Shown here piece after piece: positions 13,981 through 25,868 of a stretch of DNA of 64,000 bases; position 1 is the stretch's first letter, and each line of letters begins with the position of its first letter. The position numbers and the translations under genes were made by a program. Source of the stretch: Trogon surrucura. Its lineage: Eukaryota; Chordata; Aves; Trogoniformes; Trogonidae. The stretch covers positions 3,534,001-3,598,000 of the forward strand of contig CM036623.1 in assembly GCA_020746105.1 (NCBI GenBank). Reading direction: 5' to 3'. The notes under the pieces are model-generated. The model was given only the letters and a program-made list of their open reading frames with translations, was not told where the DNA came from and did not search any database.

Positions 13981-14232
13981 TCACAGAATCACAGAATCAC
14001 AGAATGTCAGGGATTGGAAGGGACCTCGAAAGATCATCAAGTCCAATCCCCCGGCCAGAGCAGGAACGCCTCGATAATGCTACACAGGAACGTGTCCAGG
14101 CAGGTCTTGAATGTCTCCAGAGAAGGAGACTCCACAACCTCCCTGGGCAGCCCGTTCCAGTGTTCCGTCACCCTCACTGAGAAGAAGTTTCTTCTCGAGT
14201 TTAAGCGGAACCTCTTATGTTCCAGTTTAGTC
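13981..14232 (-). mobile_element. CR1 LINE, 5'-truncated 3' end
   Basis: The left edge has the CR1 tail repeat in complement (three copies of cacagaat), followed by the usual CR1 3' UTR text (ggattggaagggacctcgaaagatc, here split by the reading direction). On the minus strand the last part of the ORF2 frame is still readable, with the motifs [20 protein letters not shown] and [11 protein letters not shown] that end CR1 ORF2. The element is a typical 5'-truncated copy in minus orientation. The readable frame suggests moderate age. Confidence 0.92.
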
Positions 14233-14429
14233 AAGCCAGAACTCACTGCACTGCCTTCTCAAATAAAATTGTTCATGTACAAAAAGATCATCAAACAGCA
14301 AAGAAATGTCTGCTGATAAAGAAGAAAATCTAGCAGGATTTGGATATGGAACTCACTCCATTTTTTTCCCCTTCACTGCTGTGGTACATATCGCATAATC
14401 TGGCTACCAATGTTTTGGGGTATTGCTAT

Positions 14430-14620
14430 AATGTATATATACTCTATATATATATACACACACACACACACACATATATATATGTAATATTTATAATGAA
14501 TATACACTATGGGTATATATAACGTATATATATGTATGTATAAAATACACATAGAATAATATTATGTATATACAATGTATGTATACTATATGTTTATATA
14601 TACTGTATGTAATGTACTGC
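14430..14620. repeat. AT-rich microsatellite with (TA)n and (CA)n cores
   Basis: Alternating TA and TG/CA dinucleotides run for about 190 bp, with a pure (CA) core of about 20 bp near 14457-14473 and long imperfect TATA/TGTA tracts around it. It is likely polymorphic in length and able to form cruciform or Z-type structures. There is no coding content. Confidence 0.9.
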
Positions 14621-14624
14621 TATA

Positions 14625-17600
14625 ATGAGCTTACTTTAAGGTCTTAATTGGAAATGACAAGCTAACTGAAAGATCCCACTACACAAAGGCAGCCTGTGGC
14701 CGTGCATATTTTCCATTTTCTGCCTGTTTTTGTAGAGACCATGAGAATGGCCCCAGGTTTAGTCACCACAGGTTTAGTCACAAAGGACCTATGTGCTAAT
14801 CTCTTTCATGTCTAAATGCAGGGACATTCCGATTAATGGTGCCAAAGCAAAAAGCTTTGTGGTTTTTTCTACAGAGCTACCAAAATCCAAAGCTTCAGAT
14901 TAAATATATTTGTTATTTAGGAAGGCAGAAGCCACCACAGATGTCTTGGAAGCGTACTGGTCAGAAATGGATTATTTGAATTTATTTTCCTCATCACTTA
15001 TTAACAATCCTGTAACACAGAGGTCAGATCATCATCTGAACAGCACGCAAAAATGTGAACCCAGTCACCCAAAGGGTGAGGAAAAAAACCAGTTCTGTCT
15101 TGCCACAGTGATGGGTAAGGTTCAACTGGCAGGTAGGACAGAGAGTCTGGGAGAGGCCTCTTGCCAAGTTGGTAGAGTTCATGGATGTGAGGATGTGTTT
15201 CTTACCTTCACTAATCTCCTCCATCCAACTTGATTTCAGGATGCTGTTCCCACCCTGCATCCTCACTAATGTCTCAATCTACTCCTGCAATTCCAAGACA
15301 GTGGCTCCCCATGAAACACAACCCCTACTCTCCAAACCCAACTACACCAACTTCCTCTCACCCAGTAAAGAATCAGGGAAGAAGGAGAAACAGAAGAGCA
15401 GCAGCGCTGGTTCCCCAAGGCAGGGTCAGCAGCAGAACCTTGGTTCCCCTTTCCCAGAGCTTTTTTTTCCCCTCAGCAGTCTGCCCTGGGACTTTTGCGC
15501 AGACAGAAGCCAATTCTGCATGATTGCTTCAGACAGCAGAGATGCTAATATCAGCATCCCGGCAGAACTCCATCTGCTGCCTTCACTTCCCTGCACACTT
15601 TTAACTCTTGAATGCCACAAAACACCACAGAGCATTGGTGGTATGTCACTAATTGCTCCAAGTTCACCACAGAGATTGCAACTTCTGACAGGACTACTAT
15701 CAATAGTCTCTGAATCACTTTGAGATGAATCAGACCGTTAAAATATTTAATAGTCATGCACCAGCTTGGCTGCTTCCTTACCAAGCTCAGACCTTACAAG
15801 TTATGAGTAATACTTGCATTGAACAAGAAACTAACATTTTGAAGAAAAATAGTCTCTATTTCTCCTATTTTCCCCCCCTCCCCACTGGCAAATGCCAGGG
15901 CAATGATTTTTAGCCTGCTCATGAAAATCTTCTGATGAGATTGAATTACTGTCTCTCTAAACAAAGAAGTAAAAAAATCATTGAATAAATTCCAAGTAGT
16001 TTTTCTTTCTAAATAATCACACTCTCCAAAGGATGAGGAGGCTAGGTGGCACTGCAGGCTAATGGACTAGCTTACTATTATAGGAATTAAGTGAATTTGG
16101 TGATCTAATCAACAAGCTCTGTGGCTAATATAGATTTCTTCAGTGCTCAATCACTGAAAAACTGAAGGCAATCGGCCTAAGTACATAATTAAGCAAGGTC
16201 AGTCCTGGAATGAATAGCCTATAGGAGCCCACTTTTCCCAAAGTACTGCTCATTCTCATAACTTTGTTTGAAGTAATGGAGTAAGTATATAAAAATGTCA
16301 ATATTAATTCAGTCATGTGTCAGAGTTCTGGCCTGTTCTGCCAGTTCCTCGCTGCAGGTGTCATGAACACTAAAGCACCCACATTCCCACCTATAGCCAT
16401 AACCTAACCTGACAGAGGCACCAGTATCTGCTGCTTTCTGGTTAAAGCCCCGAAATAAAGTTAAAAATAAAATAATAAAATAGCATCATTCCTTTTGTGC
16501 TGCTTACTCTGCCTAAGCAGTATGCCGGTACCAGAGGAGTATCTATCTTTCTATTAGAAAAAAGTGATGATATCAGTAAAGGTATTATGCGGGTACAGTC
16601 CTGCTGGCTCACAAAAATATACGCAAGGTCCTATTTCCACCAACAAAGCAAAAACCCATAGCAGGCTTGTTCCTTCCAGTGAACTCCATGCCTTGCTCTG
16701 TCAGAATCATTCCTTGGACCTTCTCTGTCTCATCCCCTCCCACACACATGCATCCTTCGTTCTCTGCTCCCATACCACGTGCTTTACCCTTTCTCAGGCC
16801 CTATCTTAGAATTTACTGCCTGTTGATCACTCTCACTGTCTCCAGTTATTTTATTCCACAAAGAGACTTCATTTATCTTTCTACATGTCTTGAAAAAATA
16901 CATATTGCCTGCCTTGCCCTTACTTGCATCTTTGCACAGCAGTAATTACAGTCATCTTCTACAACAACAATAATTCTCATGTGTAAAATAACTGCAAGGA
17001 AGGATCTCCAGCTCTGAGTTAGGGCGAAGATGTTAGTTTGAAGGACAGGCATTTCTAGAATAAAAGTCCCTGCATGATAATTACTTAGGAAATTACTCCT
17101 TGTTGAAAAGCAAAATATAAATATACCCTTAATAGTCAGAGGCAGAGACACAGCACTTGAGAGGACAACAATAGATTGAGATAGCAAAACCTGCCAGCTT
17201 CTCAAATTTGTCACTCCTACTTGTATAGCTGGATTTTTTCTGTGCATCATGACTTACATTTTGATTGTCATGTGTAAAATCTAAGACTATGACATGCCTC
17301 ACTTGTGGTATGAGGATTAGAACTTTCAGTCTTCAACAGATCTTGTCTAAAGAACCTGAGGGCTTCAATTATGCCATCTGCCCTTTCAACTGCTCCAGAA
17401 GATAACCCTGTGATCCCCAAAGCATGTCACACCTGCTTCCTTGATTCCACATGCACTTTTGTTGCTGTGACACCAGCACTCCAAAATATCTAGCAAAACC
17501 TTAGAATTATAGCAAAATGTAAGATCAATGATAAATAATAAATAAAAAATAGAACATACAGCAAAATCATTGTACTTAAGAGACAAAAATGGTTGCCCTC

Positions 17601-20600
17601 ATGCTAAGGCTTCAGTGATACATGTTATACCCAGACAGTACTGATGTACTTCATGTGGCTGTGAACTTACCGGAGTAGAAGGGTCTTAACCCCAATTCAG
17701 TCCTCTCCCGTTCTCCTGCTGGGGGCTGTGAATTCCCAGACCAGCACCTTTCTTCCTTTCTAGCTCCTAAGCTCACCCACCAGATGTGGGGAGTGGCAGA
17801 AAAAAAAGTGACAGTGCGGTGGCAGGAGAGGAGGACATGAGCGAAACCCTCTTCTTGGGCAGAATTTTCTGAGCAGGAGACAGGCTGGTGTAGCTCCCAC
17901 GGGGTCTGTTAACACAGTCCTGGCGTAAGAAGTGTGCAGGAAGAAAGAACCTCTATCCCCAACCAGCACCACTGCTCTTTCTCACCAACAGGACAAGACA
18001 ATATCCTTTAGCTCTCCTGTTTTCTAGTCTCACCTATTTTTCTCCTAGGTTCTTCTTGCTCCAGAAGCCATCTCTGAATCCAAGAGGAAATCCTGGTCAT
18101 GGAGCTCATGCTCACATAGGACAGATCCCATCAGCTCCTCTACGAGGACAGCCCCTCTGCTTCTGTCATCCTGGAACAGCCACAAGAGGGAGATGATTTA
18201 CAAAGAAAGTGATGGGGAAAGGGGAAGGGAAGGAAAAAAAAGGAAGGCAGAAGCTGACAACCGACCCTTTTGGAATCCACTCTGTCAGAGTCTTGGCATG
18301 CTTCTGTCTCAGATTTCCAGAGGTGAGGAGACACCAGGCTTAGCTTCTGGTCTGTTGTCAACCTCTCTCTTGATATTCACTGAGAACTCCAGTTAGTTCT
18401 TGTCATCTGTTATTTGAAGGGTAGGGAACTGATCTGGTTGCTGGCAGGATTTCTTTTGATTTTTCAATGTTATTAAAAAAAGGTGTTGGGAAAATAAATC
18501 AATTGGATTGCGAAGCAATTGAGTTGAACGGGCAGTCCTTTCTGATCTAGAAAACAAAACATGTCAAAGTACCCGTGGAAATGGGAACTGCTTCTGGTAC
18601 TCTTCGACTGCTAAAAAGTTAGCTGCGGTTACAGCACTGTAGCAACACGGCCTATATTCTTTGTGAAAACAAAGCCCTATGGCATACATAGACCCAAATG
18701 ATGTGCCCTCTGTCACCTCCTGCTCACCACTAAACAGGGCAAATGTAAGTGGCTGGCAGGCAGCAACAGAGCAGTGCAAACCCTTTGTTGGCCAAGATGT
18801 TCCCAAGTAGCAGAGGAGAACTTTGCCACCTTAGCACTACCTGCAGAGAGCCCTGGCTTGTGGACACACCAGCCTGCTAGCGCCCAGGACACGATTCTTT
18901 TAAGTGGGAACCAACAAAGGCTGCAATTAATGTATTTATACCAAGGGGAAATGTTGTTATCTGAGTGAGAAAACAGAGACAGTGCTCCTGGTGCCAAAGC
19001 AGCAGAGCTAAGCTATGCAAGGCTCTGCTCTGACATCAGGGCTTGCTCCTGACACTGAAAGCCAAGGGCACAGCCTAAACAAACAGGAAAAAAAAAATAA
19101 TTAAAAGATACAATGGGAATATCTGTGGTGTTGAACTGGGTAGGTGGAGGGTAATGAAGGAGGAGGACATGATTTGAATGCATCAGGCCTCCCCATCCTG
19201 CCCCAGAACATCGATCCATAATGCTCTGTAAGTCCCTCTGGGATGCCAGAGGCTGCACCAATTTTAGCACAGAAGGACACAGAAGCTACAGGCTCAACAT
19301 CAGAGAACGAGGGAGAGGGAGGCTAGACAACAAACAGGTTTGATTCAACACAGAGACTGAAATCAGCTGAAGGGTAAAGTCACAAGTGCAATTTTGATCA
19401 TTCCCAAAGGAACCTGGATTTTTCAAATTCTAAAGGAAAGCCTGATGAAAGTGATGTTTTTCCACAAAGGTGTCCGGGGTTTCTTTAAATACACATGCAT
19501 GTGAGTGTGTATTCATATACACCCAGGGATTTACATACATATAAAAAAACCTTCACCTTTTGTCATGAGTATAGTGCATTATTATCCCCACTTTGCTAAA
19601 ATCCCTTTACACACTCCCCAGAGTCTCTTCATGGACAATGGAGAAGATGGGAATTTGCTTCTTTTGGTAAATCCTGCTGAGACTGAGTGGGAAATCAATA
19701 TTTCCTGAAAAATACACCCCTAGCTTTTTGGATGAAAAGGCCAGTTTTTACAAAAAAAAAAATTGCAGCAGAACAGCTCTTGTTATAAAGAAAGGAACTG
19801 CTTGCAAAATGGAATCCCAGCAGGGGATTCCTCCTACCCCAGTTTAAAAGCATCCCAGCCTCATCAAGCTTAAAGGCCTCGATGAATTCATCCTTAGAAA
19901 TTTAAGCAGCACAACTCCACCTTTAGCCACCAAGTCACACACATACACATCCTCTCTCTCTCACTCAGGGAGCTGTCATGCTAATAAATGCAAGTGAATT
20001 GGCTGTATTTTGTATTCCAGGCATACTCCAAAAGGGGCTCTTGAGATCTCACTATGCTGATGGAATTTAGCTTGGCCTCATTTGCAGTTGTTACTGAGAT
20101 CCCAAATGGAATCAGATACAGGTCAGGTGTTTCCTATTATGTTGAACTGCATTGCTTTTGAAATCTCCCTGCTGTTCGCATTTATTATACATGGTATGAG
20201 AAGATTCTGATGCCAGATTCCAAAAAATGTTGGTTTAAAGGAACTTTCTTAAAATCTGCTCAGTGGCATCCCTGTCACTGCCACTCAGCTAAACTCATCC
20301 AATTCAGAAACGCATCCTGACCCCAGCAGCTGAGGGGCAGTCAGCAATGTCCTTTGCACCAGTTCAGCTACGTTTTTGGCAAGATACACCTGTAACGACT
20401 TGGAACACGTGAATTTTTCATCTATGAAACTCACTGCTAGCAGTAAGGTGGCGCTAACGGATGAGGCCTTTTAAATATATTTAGGGTGTGTAACAGCACA
20501 GGGATAACACTACCTTCCATTCCAACAAGGTTTTCATCAGGGCTGCATCCCCGTATCCCTTGTACCTGCTCCTCTACTCATCACTGGCCAAAGACAAGTT

Positions 20601-21590
20601 CACCTCCCCTGCGACTACAGTGCAAGATAGGATCAATCATTTCTACAGCAGCTAAAGAATTCGCAACAGAACATAATCAGAAGAGTTCTCTATAAACTGT
20701 TCTGCATCACCTGATCACAGCTGTAGGCATCTGGGAGGGGGGCAGCATCCAGAAAGAAGAAAGTAGGATAGCTCACAAACACCGTTCAGCACTGCCCGAG
20801 GTTACAGAGATTGGCTCAGGACCAAGACTTTGTTGTAGTGGAAGAGCAGTGGCAATCAATGACTGTAAGGAAAGCAGATAGGCAAGAGGTAAGCATCTAG
20901 GAAAAAGAGGATACAGAGCTATAGGAATCAAGGTGCAGCTGTCAGAGGCATACTTCACGTGTGCAAAATGGCACCTCCATCCACTTGAGGCTACTAGGGA
21001 CTACACATCTTTATAGAGATGCTTGCCACATCTTTGAAGCTCCGCTTTTCCTTGATGTGTGTTCTACTGGAACAGTCAGAGAGTCAAAATAACCTTGGTA
21101 ATCTCATCTTAAGGTGTACTCAGAAAGGGTCATACCCCCTATCCAGTGTTTGACTTGCCGAGGCCAAGCTACAAGGAAAACCAATACCTTCACTCTCATC
21201 CACACCAATCCTGTCCTTTTGTCATGCCTGGCCCAAAGCATACTTTGTTCTTTCATATAGAGTCAGTAAAACACCAGCAATACAGAGCTCATAAAGTTAT
21301 GATGGTTCACATACCTGAAGTCTCTCAATCTCGTTGAGTTATACTAGTTTCTCAGGTGGAGGGAGAAAATGCACAGGCTCAGCAGGAAACATTCTGTGCA
21401 GTGTTTCTGGCAGGTACAGCATCAGAGGGTGCTCCACTAGCAATGCTGCAAGCCTGACACTATCCTCCATTGTCTCCCCATTTCAGGAGATTTCAGGAAG
21501 TTCCTCATTGGTGCCTCTCTACCAGACTGTTCTGTGGATGAGCTGAGCTTCTGTCTGCAATGCTGTCAGCCACACACCTTTCATGATCAC
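14625..21590. other. Intergenic stretch, no gene recognised
   Basis: No conserved exon, RNA gene or transposable element could be named on either strand. The longest open frame is 184 codons (15169-15723, plus strand), is low in family motifs and looks random. A purine-rich patch lies near 18190-18250. If a gene starts at the small GC-rich block near 21620 on the minus strand, this would be its first intron. Confidence 0.5.
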
Positions 21591-21599
21591 TCTCCTTCT

Positions 21600-21800
21600 C
21601 CTCCCCTCAGCTGTTTACCACTCAGGGCTCCTCTGGCCCACAGGGCGCCGCCATCTTGGCCCTGCCTCCCCCTCCCCCTTTTGAGCGGCTTGCATTCACA
21701 CAGACACTGCTCAAAATTAACAAGGCTCATTTTCGAGCAAAGCCTGCAGTCGCTGCCCAAAAGGAGGAGGGCGGAGTGGAGCACTTCTCTTTGCTTCTCT
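21600..21800 (-). promoter_or_regulatory. Small GC-rich promoter-like block with YY1 and Sp1 motifs
   Basis: On the minus strand a GGGGGAGGGGGAGGCAGGG tract (about 21664-21680) is followed within a few bases by CCAAGATGGCGGC (21647-21659). The latter is the YY1 motif often found just downstream of transcription starts, in the orientation expected for minus-strand transcription. A good 5' splice site, TG|GTAAAC, follows, which would end a short exon at 21619. The block lies about 1.5 kb beyond the likely ARHGAP11A 3' end, close to the ARHGAP11A-SCG5 spacing I recall in human. It may thus be an SCG5 first non-coding exon, in competition with the CpG island at 7600-8560. The assignment is inference. 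Confidence 0.35.
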
Positions 21801-23210
21801 CTCCAAAGTCAATCCCAGGGCTTAGAATTTATGCCCAGAATAAGCTTTGTGTTGATAGCAGTGAGAAGCAAAAAGAAACCAAGGGATGCAAAAACTTTCC
21901 AGGGAACAATTGCAGAGCCAGAGTCTCTAGGAAAGCTTTCATCTCTCTCAGAGAAGCCCTGGAAGGTCAGGAGATAAAACGGTTGCTCAACCTGAATGTC
22001 TGAAGCCTCTTCTGCTCACTGGAAAAAGGCCAGGCCAGAGGAGTGAGCACTGTGAGGAGAAACCTGCTCCCAGTCAGGCAGGAAGTCAAAGTCAGCAGGA
22101 GCAGAGGACACGACCACAAAAGGTTTGCCTTCTAGCAACTCAGTTCTAACCCAGCTCACGTTGTGCCTCTGAGCCACAAAGGTGAAAAATGCACTCTGCT
22201 CACTGCTTACTAGAAAAGTGCCAAAGATCCACTGATCATACCCTCTCCCTTCTCCACTGCCAGAAAAAATGCTATTTACCTAAATGAGGAGGAGGTATTC
22301 AACCACTGAAGACAGCTACAGAATGGGTGCTCAAGGAACCGATACACTCAATTGAGCAATGTAGAGTGTGTTATGTATAAAACAGAAACCCATTTCCTGA
22401 ATAAGCCATACCTGCCAAGCAAAATACCTTGTTCTAACACATGGTGTCTATGACATTTACCTGCAGTCGTGAGGAGACTTACAATTCACAAGTGCCACAA
22501 CCATGTATGATTCATCAGCTGCCTCCACAGGATTGAAAAATAAATCAGATAGAAACCATCATCTGCTTTATAGATGCTTATTAATATGTTATTTAATGTG
22601 CCAAGTTCGTCTTGCTTTGCATAATTCAAGGATTTTAAAAGAAACTTTATTTTACACGTCTCAAAAAGCACTTTGCCATCAAATAAATTACACCTTAAAA
22701 GTGCCTTCCTGCTCAGAATTAAATTTTTGAATTTTTTTGCTTTCCTTAGGTTTTTAAAAACAATGTCCCTCTCCTAATACACTGAAATTAGGGACAGTTT
22801 CAGAATTCGGGAATCCTCCGTTTCCGTAATGTTGGATCTTAACAATAACGTAGCAAGAGTGAGGCAGCTCAGTGGGGCTGCTGGGGGAAAGAGGTTTCCA
22901 GCAGATCACCGAGCTGAACCAATTCAGTCAGTAAGCTGGTGGGTGAGTGGGGAAGGAGGCAGGCAACAGAAGAGCAAGCAGAACTATTCCTTTTGTTATC
23001 ACTTAAGAAGTTTAGAAGCCTACTCCTGCTAAATTATGCTTTTGCTAGTTGTAAGAATCACCAGCATGGATCCAAGATGAACAAAAAGGATAGCCAGAAC
23101 AGAAGCTCTTCTGACTTCAGGATTTTCTGACTTCCTCAGGTTTTAGGTCCACAGTCTGCATTAAACAACACAATCTAAGTTTCTAAGTCATTACAGAAGA
23201 ACAGGCTTAG
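21800..23210. other. Spacer downstream of ARHGAP11A
   Basis: No coding exon or repeat was recognised here. The composition turns AT-rich toward the ARHGAP11A 3' UTR. Confidence 0.5.
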
Positions 23211-23214
23211 AAAA

Positions 23215-24291
23215 GGGACAAAACCAATGGTTTTATTAAAACCAGAAGTACTCAGTGCCTTCAGCTCTTACATTTTGCCAATAAGCAATTTGCACATACA
23301 GAAAGCTAACGAACAGTTTCAAGAGTTTGCTCTTTAAATAATTTTACAACCGATGACAGACGTAAACAGTTTTAATTCCAAGAGATGTAAACATTTGCTT
23401 GTGCAAACCAACTTTTAACACACTATGGCTTCTTACATTCGTCTCTTGCAACATTATCAGCATCTAAAACCTGCTTCTGCACCACCTAGTTAACACTACT
23501 CTATCACTCTAAAAATAAGTTAAAACCATCCTTTCAGATAAAGATAAAACGTTTTACTGCTCACAACTGAACATACTTGGTACCTACTGCAGAACACATT
23601 GCTGGATGAAGTTTTAAGACTTTTCACTTCTCAAACTGCACATTTATTTTTTATGTGTTCTAATAATTCTCCAGTATGTGTGTGCACATGTCAAAATATA
23701 ATTCGTTTACCTACTCAGGGAAAATACGCTCCCAATTTACTCCAATAAAAATTAAAAAAAAATCTCTTAAAAGAAGTAGAGCTGGTGTAAGGGCCAACTT
23801 AAATATCAAAGTACTGCTATAACACTTAAAACTAAGCAGTAAATAAATTTAACTACCAACACTCAGCACACTAAGACATCTTCTTTCACATGTCTGCTAG
23901 TTTTGTTTTAAAGGTCTGAGATTTTTTTTTTTTTTAGAACTTGGTACTTAATCAAAATACTGCAAAATTTGTTTTGGGAGATGCATGTTTATAGAAGCCA
24001 AGATAAATCAGATATGAGATCTAACACAAACATTTGTAAACCCAGGTTATTTTTGTTTTAGAAGTCAAATTCTTTTGGATGAACAGACTAGCATTTATGA
24101 AAGTTTCAATAAATGAAGAAAACCTCAACAAGCCCATTTGTTATTTGTAAAAGTCCATGACTTCTACAGTTGAAACAATAAATCAAAAATACAAATAATC
24201 AGAGCTAAAAAAAAAAAAATCATCATACGAATTTAGATTTTCCAAAGATTACCCAAGTTACAATAAGCCCATTTAGTCATCACACTTGATC
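23215..24291 (-). other. ARHGAP11A: ARHGAP11A 3' UTR with poly(A) signal
   Basis: AT-rich sequence follows the stop codon. On the minus strand the canonical AATAAA lies at 23232-23237, so cleavage is expected some 15-25 bases further on, near 23215. That gives a 3' UTR of about 1.08 kb. Another AATAAA near 23645 could produce a shorter transcript. The end point is predicted, not observed. Confidence 0.6.
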
Positions 24292-25868
24292 TTACAAGTC
24301 GACTGGTTTTGCAGCTGGTAACAGTTTCACTTTAGGTATTGGATTCTTTGGAGAGCCTCTATAACGAACTCTTTCTTTTCCCAGAGTATTTCTTGTGATT
24401 GTAGATTTTTCTGGGGCAGCACCTGGGATATTTATATTTGTATTAACTTTTAAACTGGATTTCACTTTTTCATGGTTGGTTAGATCTTCTAGAACAGACT
24501 TGGATGGAAGAAGAGTCGCTTTCTGTTCACGGATTCCAGCAGTTCCGACAGGAACATCAAGTTTGTCTGTTGGATTTAACGGTTTGCAACATGATTTGGA
24601 CGTTAAGTCTAGCTGCTTATGAGGTATAGAAACTTGGTCACATGTACCTTCACTCCTGAGAGAAAAGTAAACCGAGTTCTTCGAGGATTTTTCTGTGCAG
24701 GAGAATAGTGCAGAATCGTAACTCTGAGATTTAACAAGCGGTGAACCAACATCACTTGTTTTAAGCAGCTGAGAGCTCACAGATTGCCTGTTAGCCTCCA
24801 GCAAGGAATTAATTCTTCTTACAGACTGTCTAACAGGAGTACGTTGGAACTGAAGAGGGGGTTTAGTTTTGCTTGCAGAACTTGGATCATTTAATGAAAG
24901 CTTGTTAAACCATTGCACGTGGTCAGAAACCTTTCCATGGTCAGAAACAGTTGATGTTTTAGCTGAAGTTTTATCGGAACTTTTAGTTTGCAAGTGTTGG
25001 TTGCCTACTGCATTTTCTGATTTAGGCAACTGCAAAGCTGGAAGCTCTCCTGCCACATGAAGTTTAGTGGCATCTTCCAAATTACAGCATTTTACGATAC
25101 AGTTTTCAGCTGGTTTTAAGTGTGTTAATTCTATTTCCTCTTTTCTTTCAAAGGAATCTGATTTGTTTAAATCATCTTTCGATGAACTGTTCTCAACAGT
25201 CAACCTGTCTTCCCCGGCCAATACTTGAGGCACAGAAAGTTCTGTTACATTCTTTACATCTGTTTTGGGGACCTGAAGCTCAATCTCAATAGATGTTTTG
25301 AAGCTTCTTTTCTCCAAAATTTCAATTTCATCTTTTTGTGATTGCTGTTTATCAATAGCATGAGATTGGTGCAACAGCTCTCTGGATTGTGTATCTTCTA
25401 GATTTTCAGAACCTTCTTCAGCTAACAATTCTTTCTCTGAAGTGAGCCCTGTGAGACACAGAGTTTCATTTAATGTTTCACCTGCTACATCTGAAGGGGA
25501 GGATTTTGTATCACCCCTCAGATTTTGAAGATTGCTTCCAGATGCGGAGAAGGCTTGCTTAATTTTCAGTAATGTTTCTGCAGTTGAATTACTTCCCTCT
25601 TCACAAAGCACAGGTTCTAAGCTGTTGTCTTGTTTGCTTACAGTTGTGCGTTTGAATTCATCTGTAACAACTGGTGGCTTTCCAAATATCAGAACAGATT
25701 CTGAAGAACCGATTCCCATTTCAGGGTGTCCTGGCAGAATTCCCTCATTCTTGCTGATTGCCTGAGAATCTGTAACAACAGGACTACTCCATGACATTCG
25801 GTGAACTACCTTATTGTGACATTTTGGAGTTAGTAGATTTTCTTCTGACTTGCTTGCATTCTTTGAAC
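24292..25868 (-). CDS. ARHGAP11A: ARHGAP11A coding exon 12 (terminal)
   Basis: Encodes residues 496-1020, about half of the protein, in one open frame. It begins [15 protein letters not shown] (human GSEKISKSEETLLTP) and includes MSWSS at 520. The middle is Ser/Glu-rich and poorly conserved. Near the end come the conserved [11 protein letters not shown] and [18 protein letters not shown] blocks, then LEDLTNHE and the final [13 protein letters not shown] before TAA at 24292-24294. The acceptor is TTTATTTTAAG. Confidence 0.97.

Noticed and set aside
14037-14246. 69-codon minus-strand ORF as a host gene
   Set aside because: Its text is the C-terminal end of CR1 ORF2; it belongs to the LINE fragment.
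1-21600. SCG5 or GREM1 coding exons expected from conserved gene order
   Set aside because: I looked on both strands for conserved 7B2 blocks (the N-terminal SPRTPDRVSEADIQRL region, the GYPDPPNPC region, the YPGLGKWNKKLLYEK region and the RRKRRSVNPYLQG region) and saw none. GREM1 has a single large coding exon and would have been visible.
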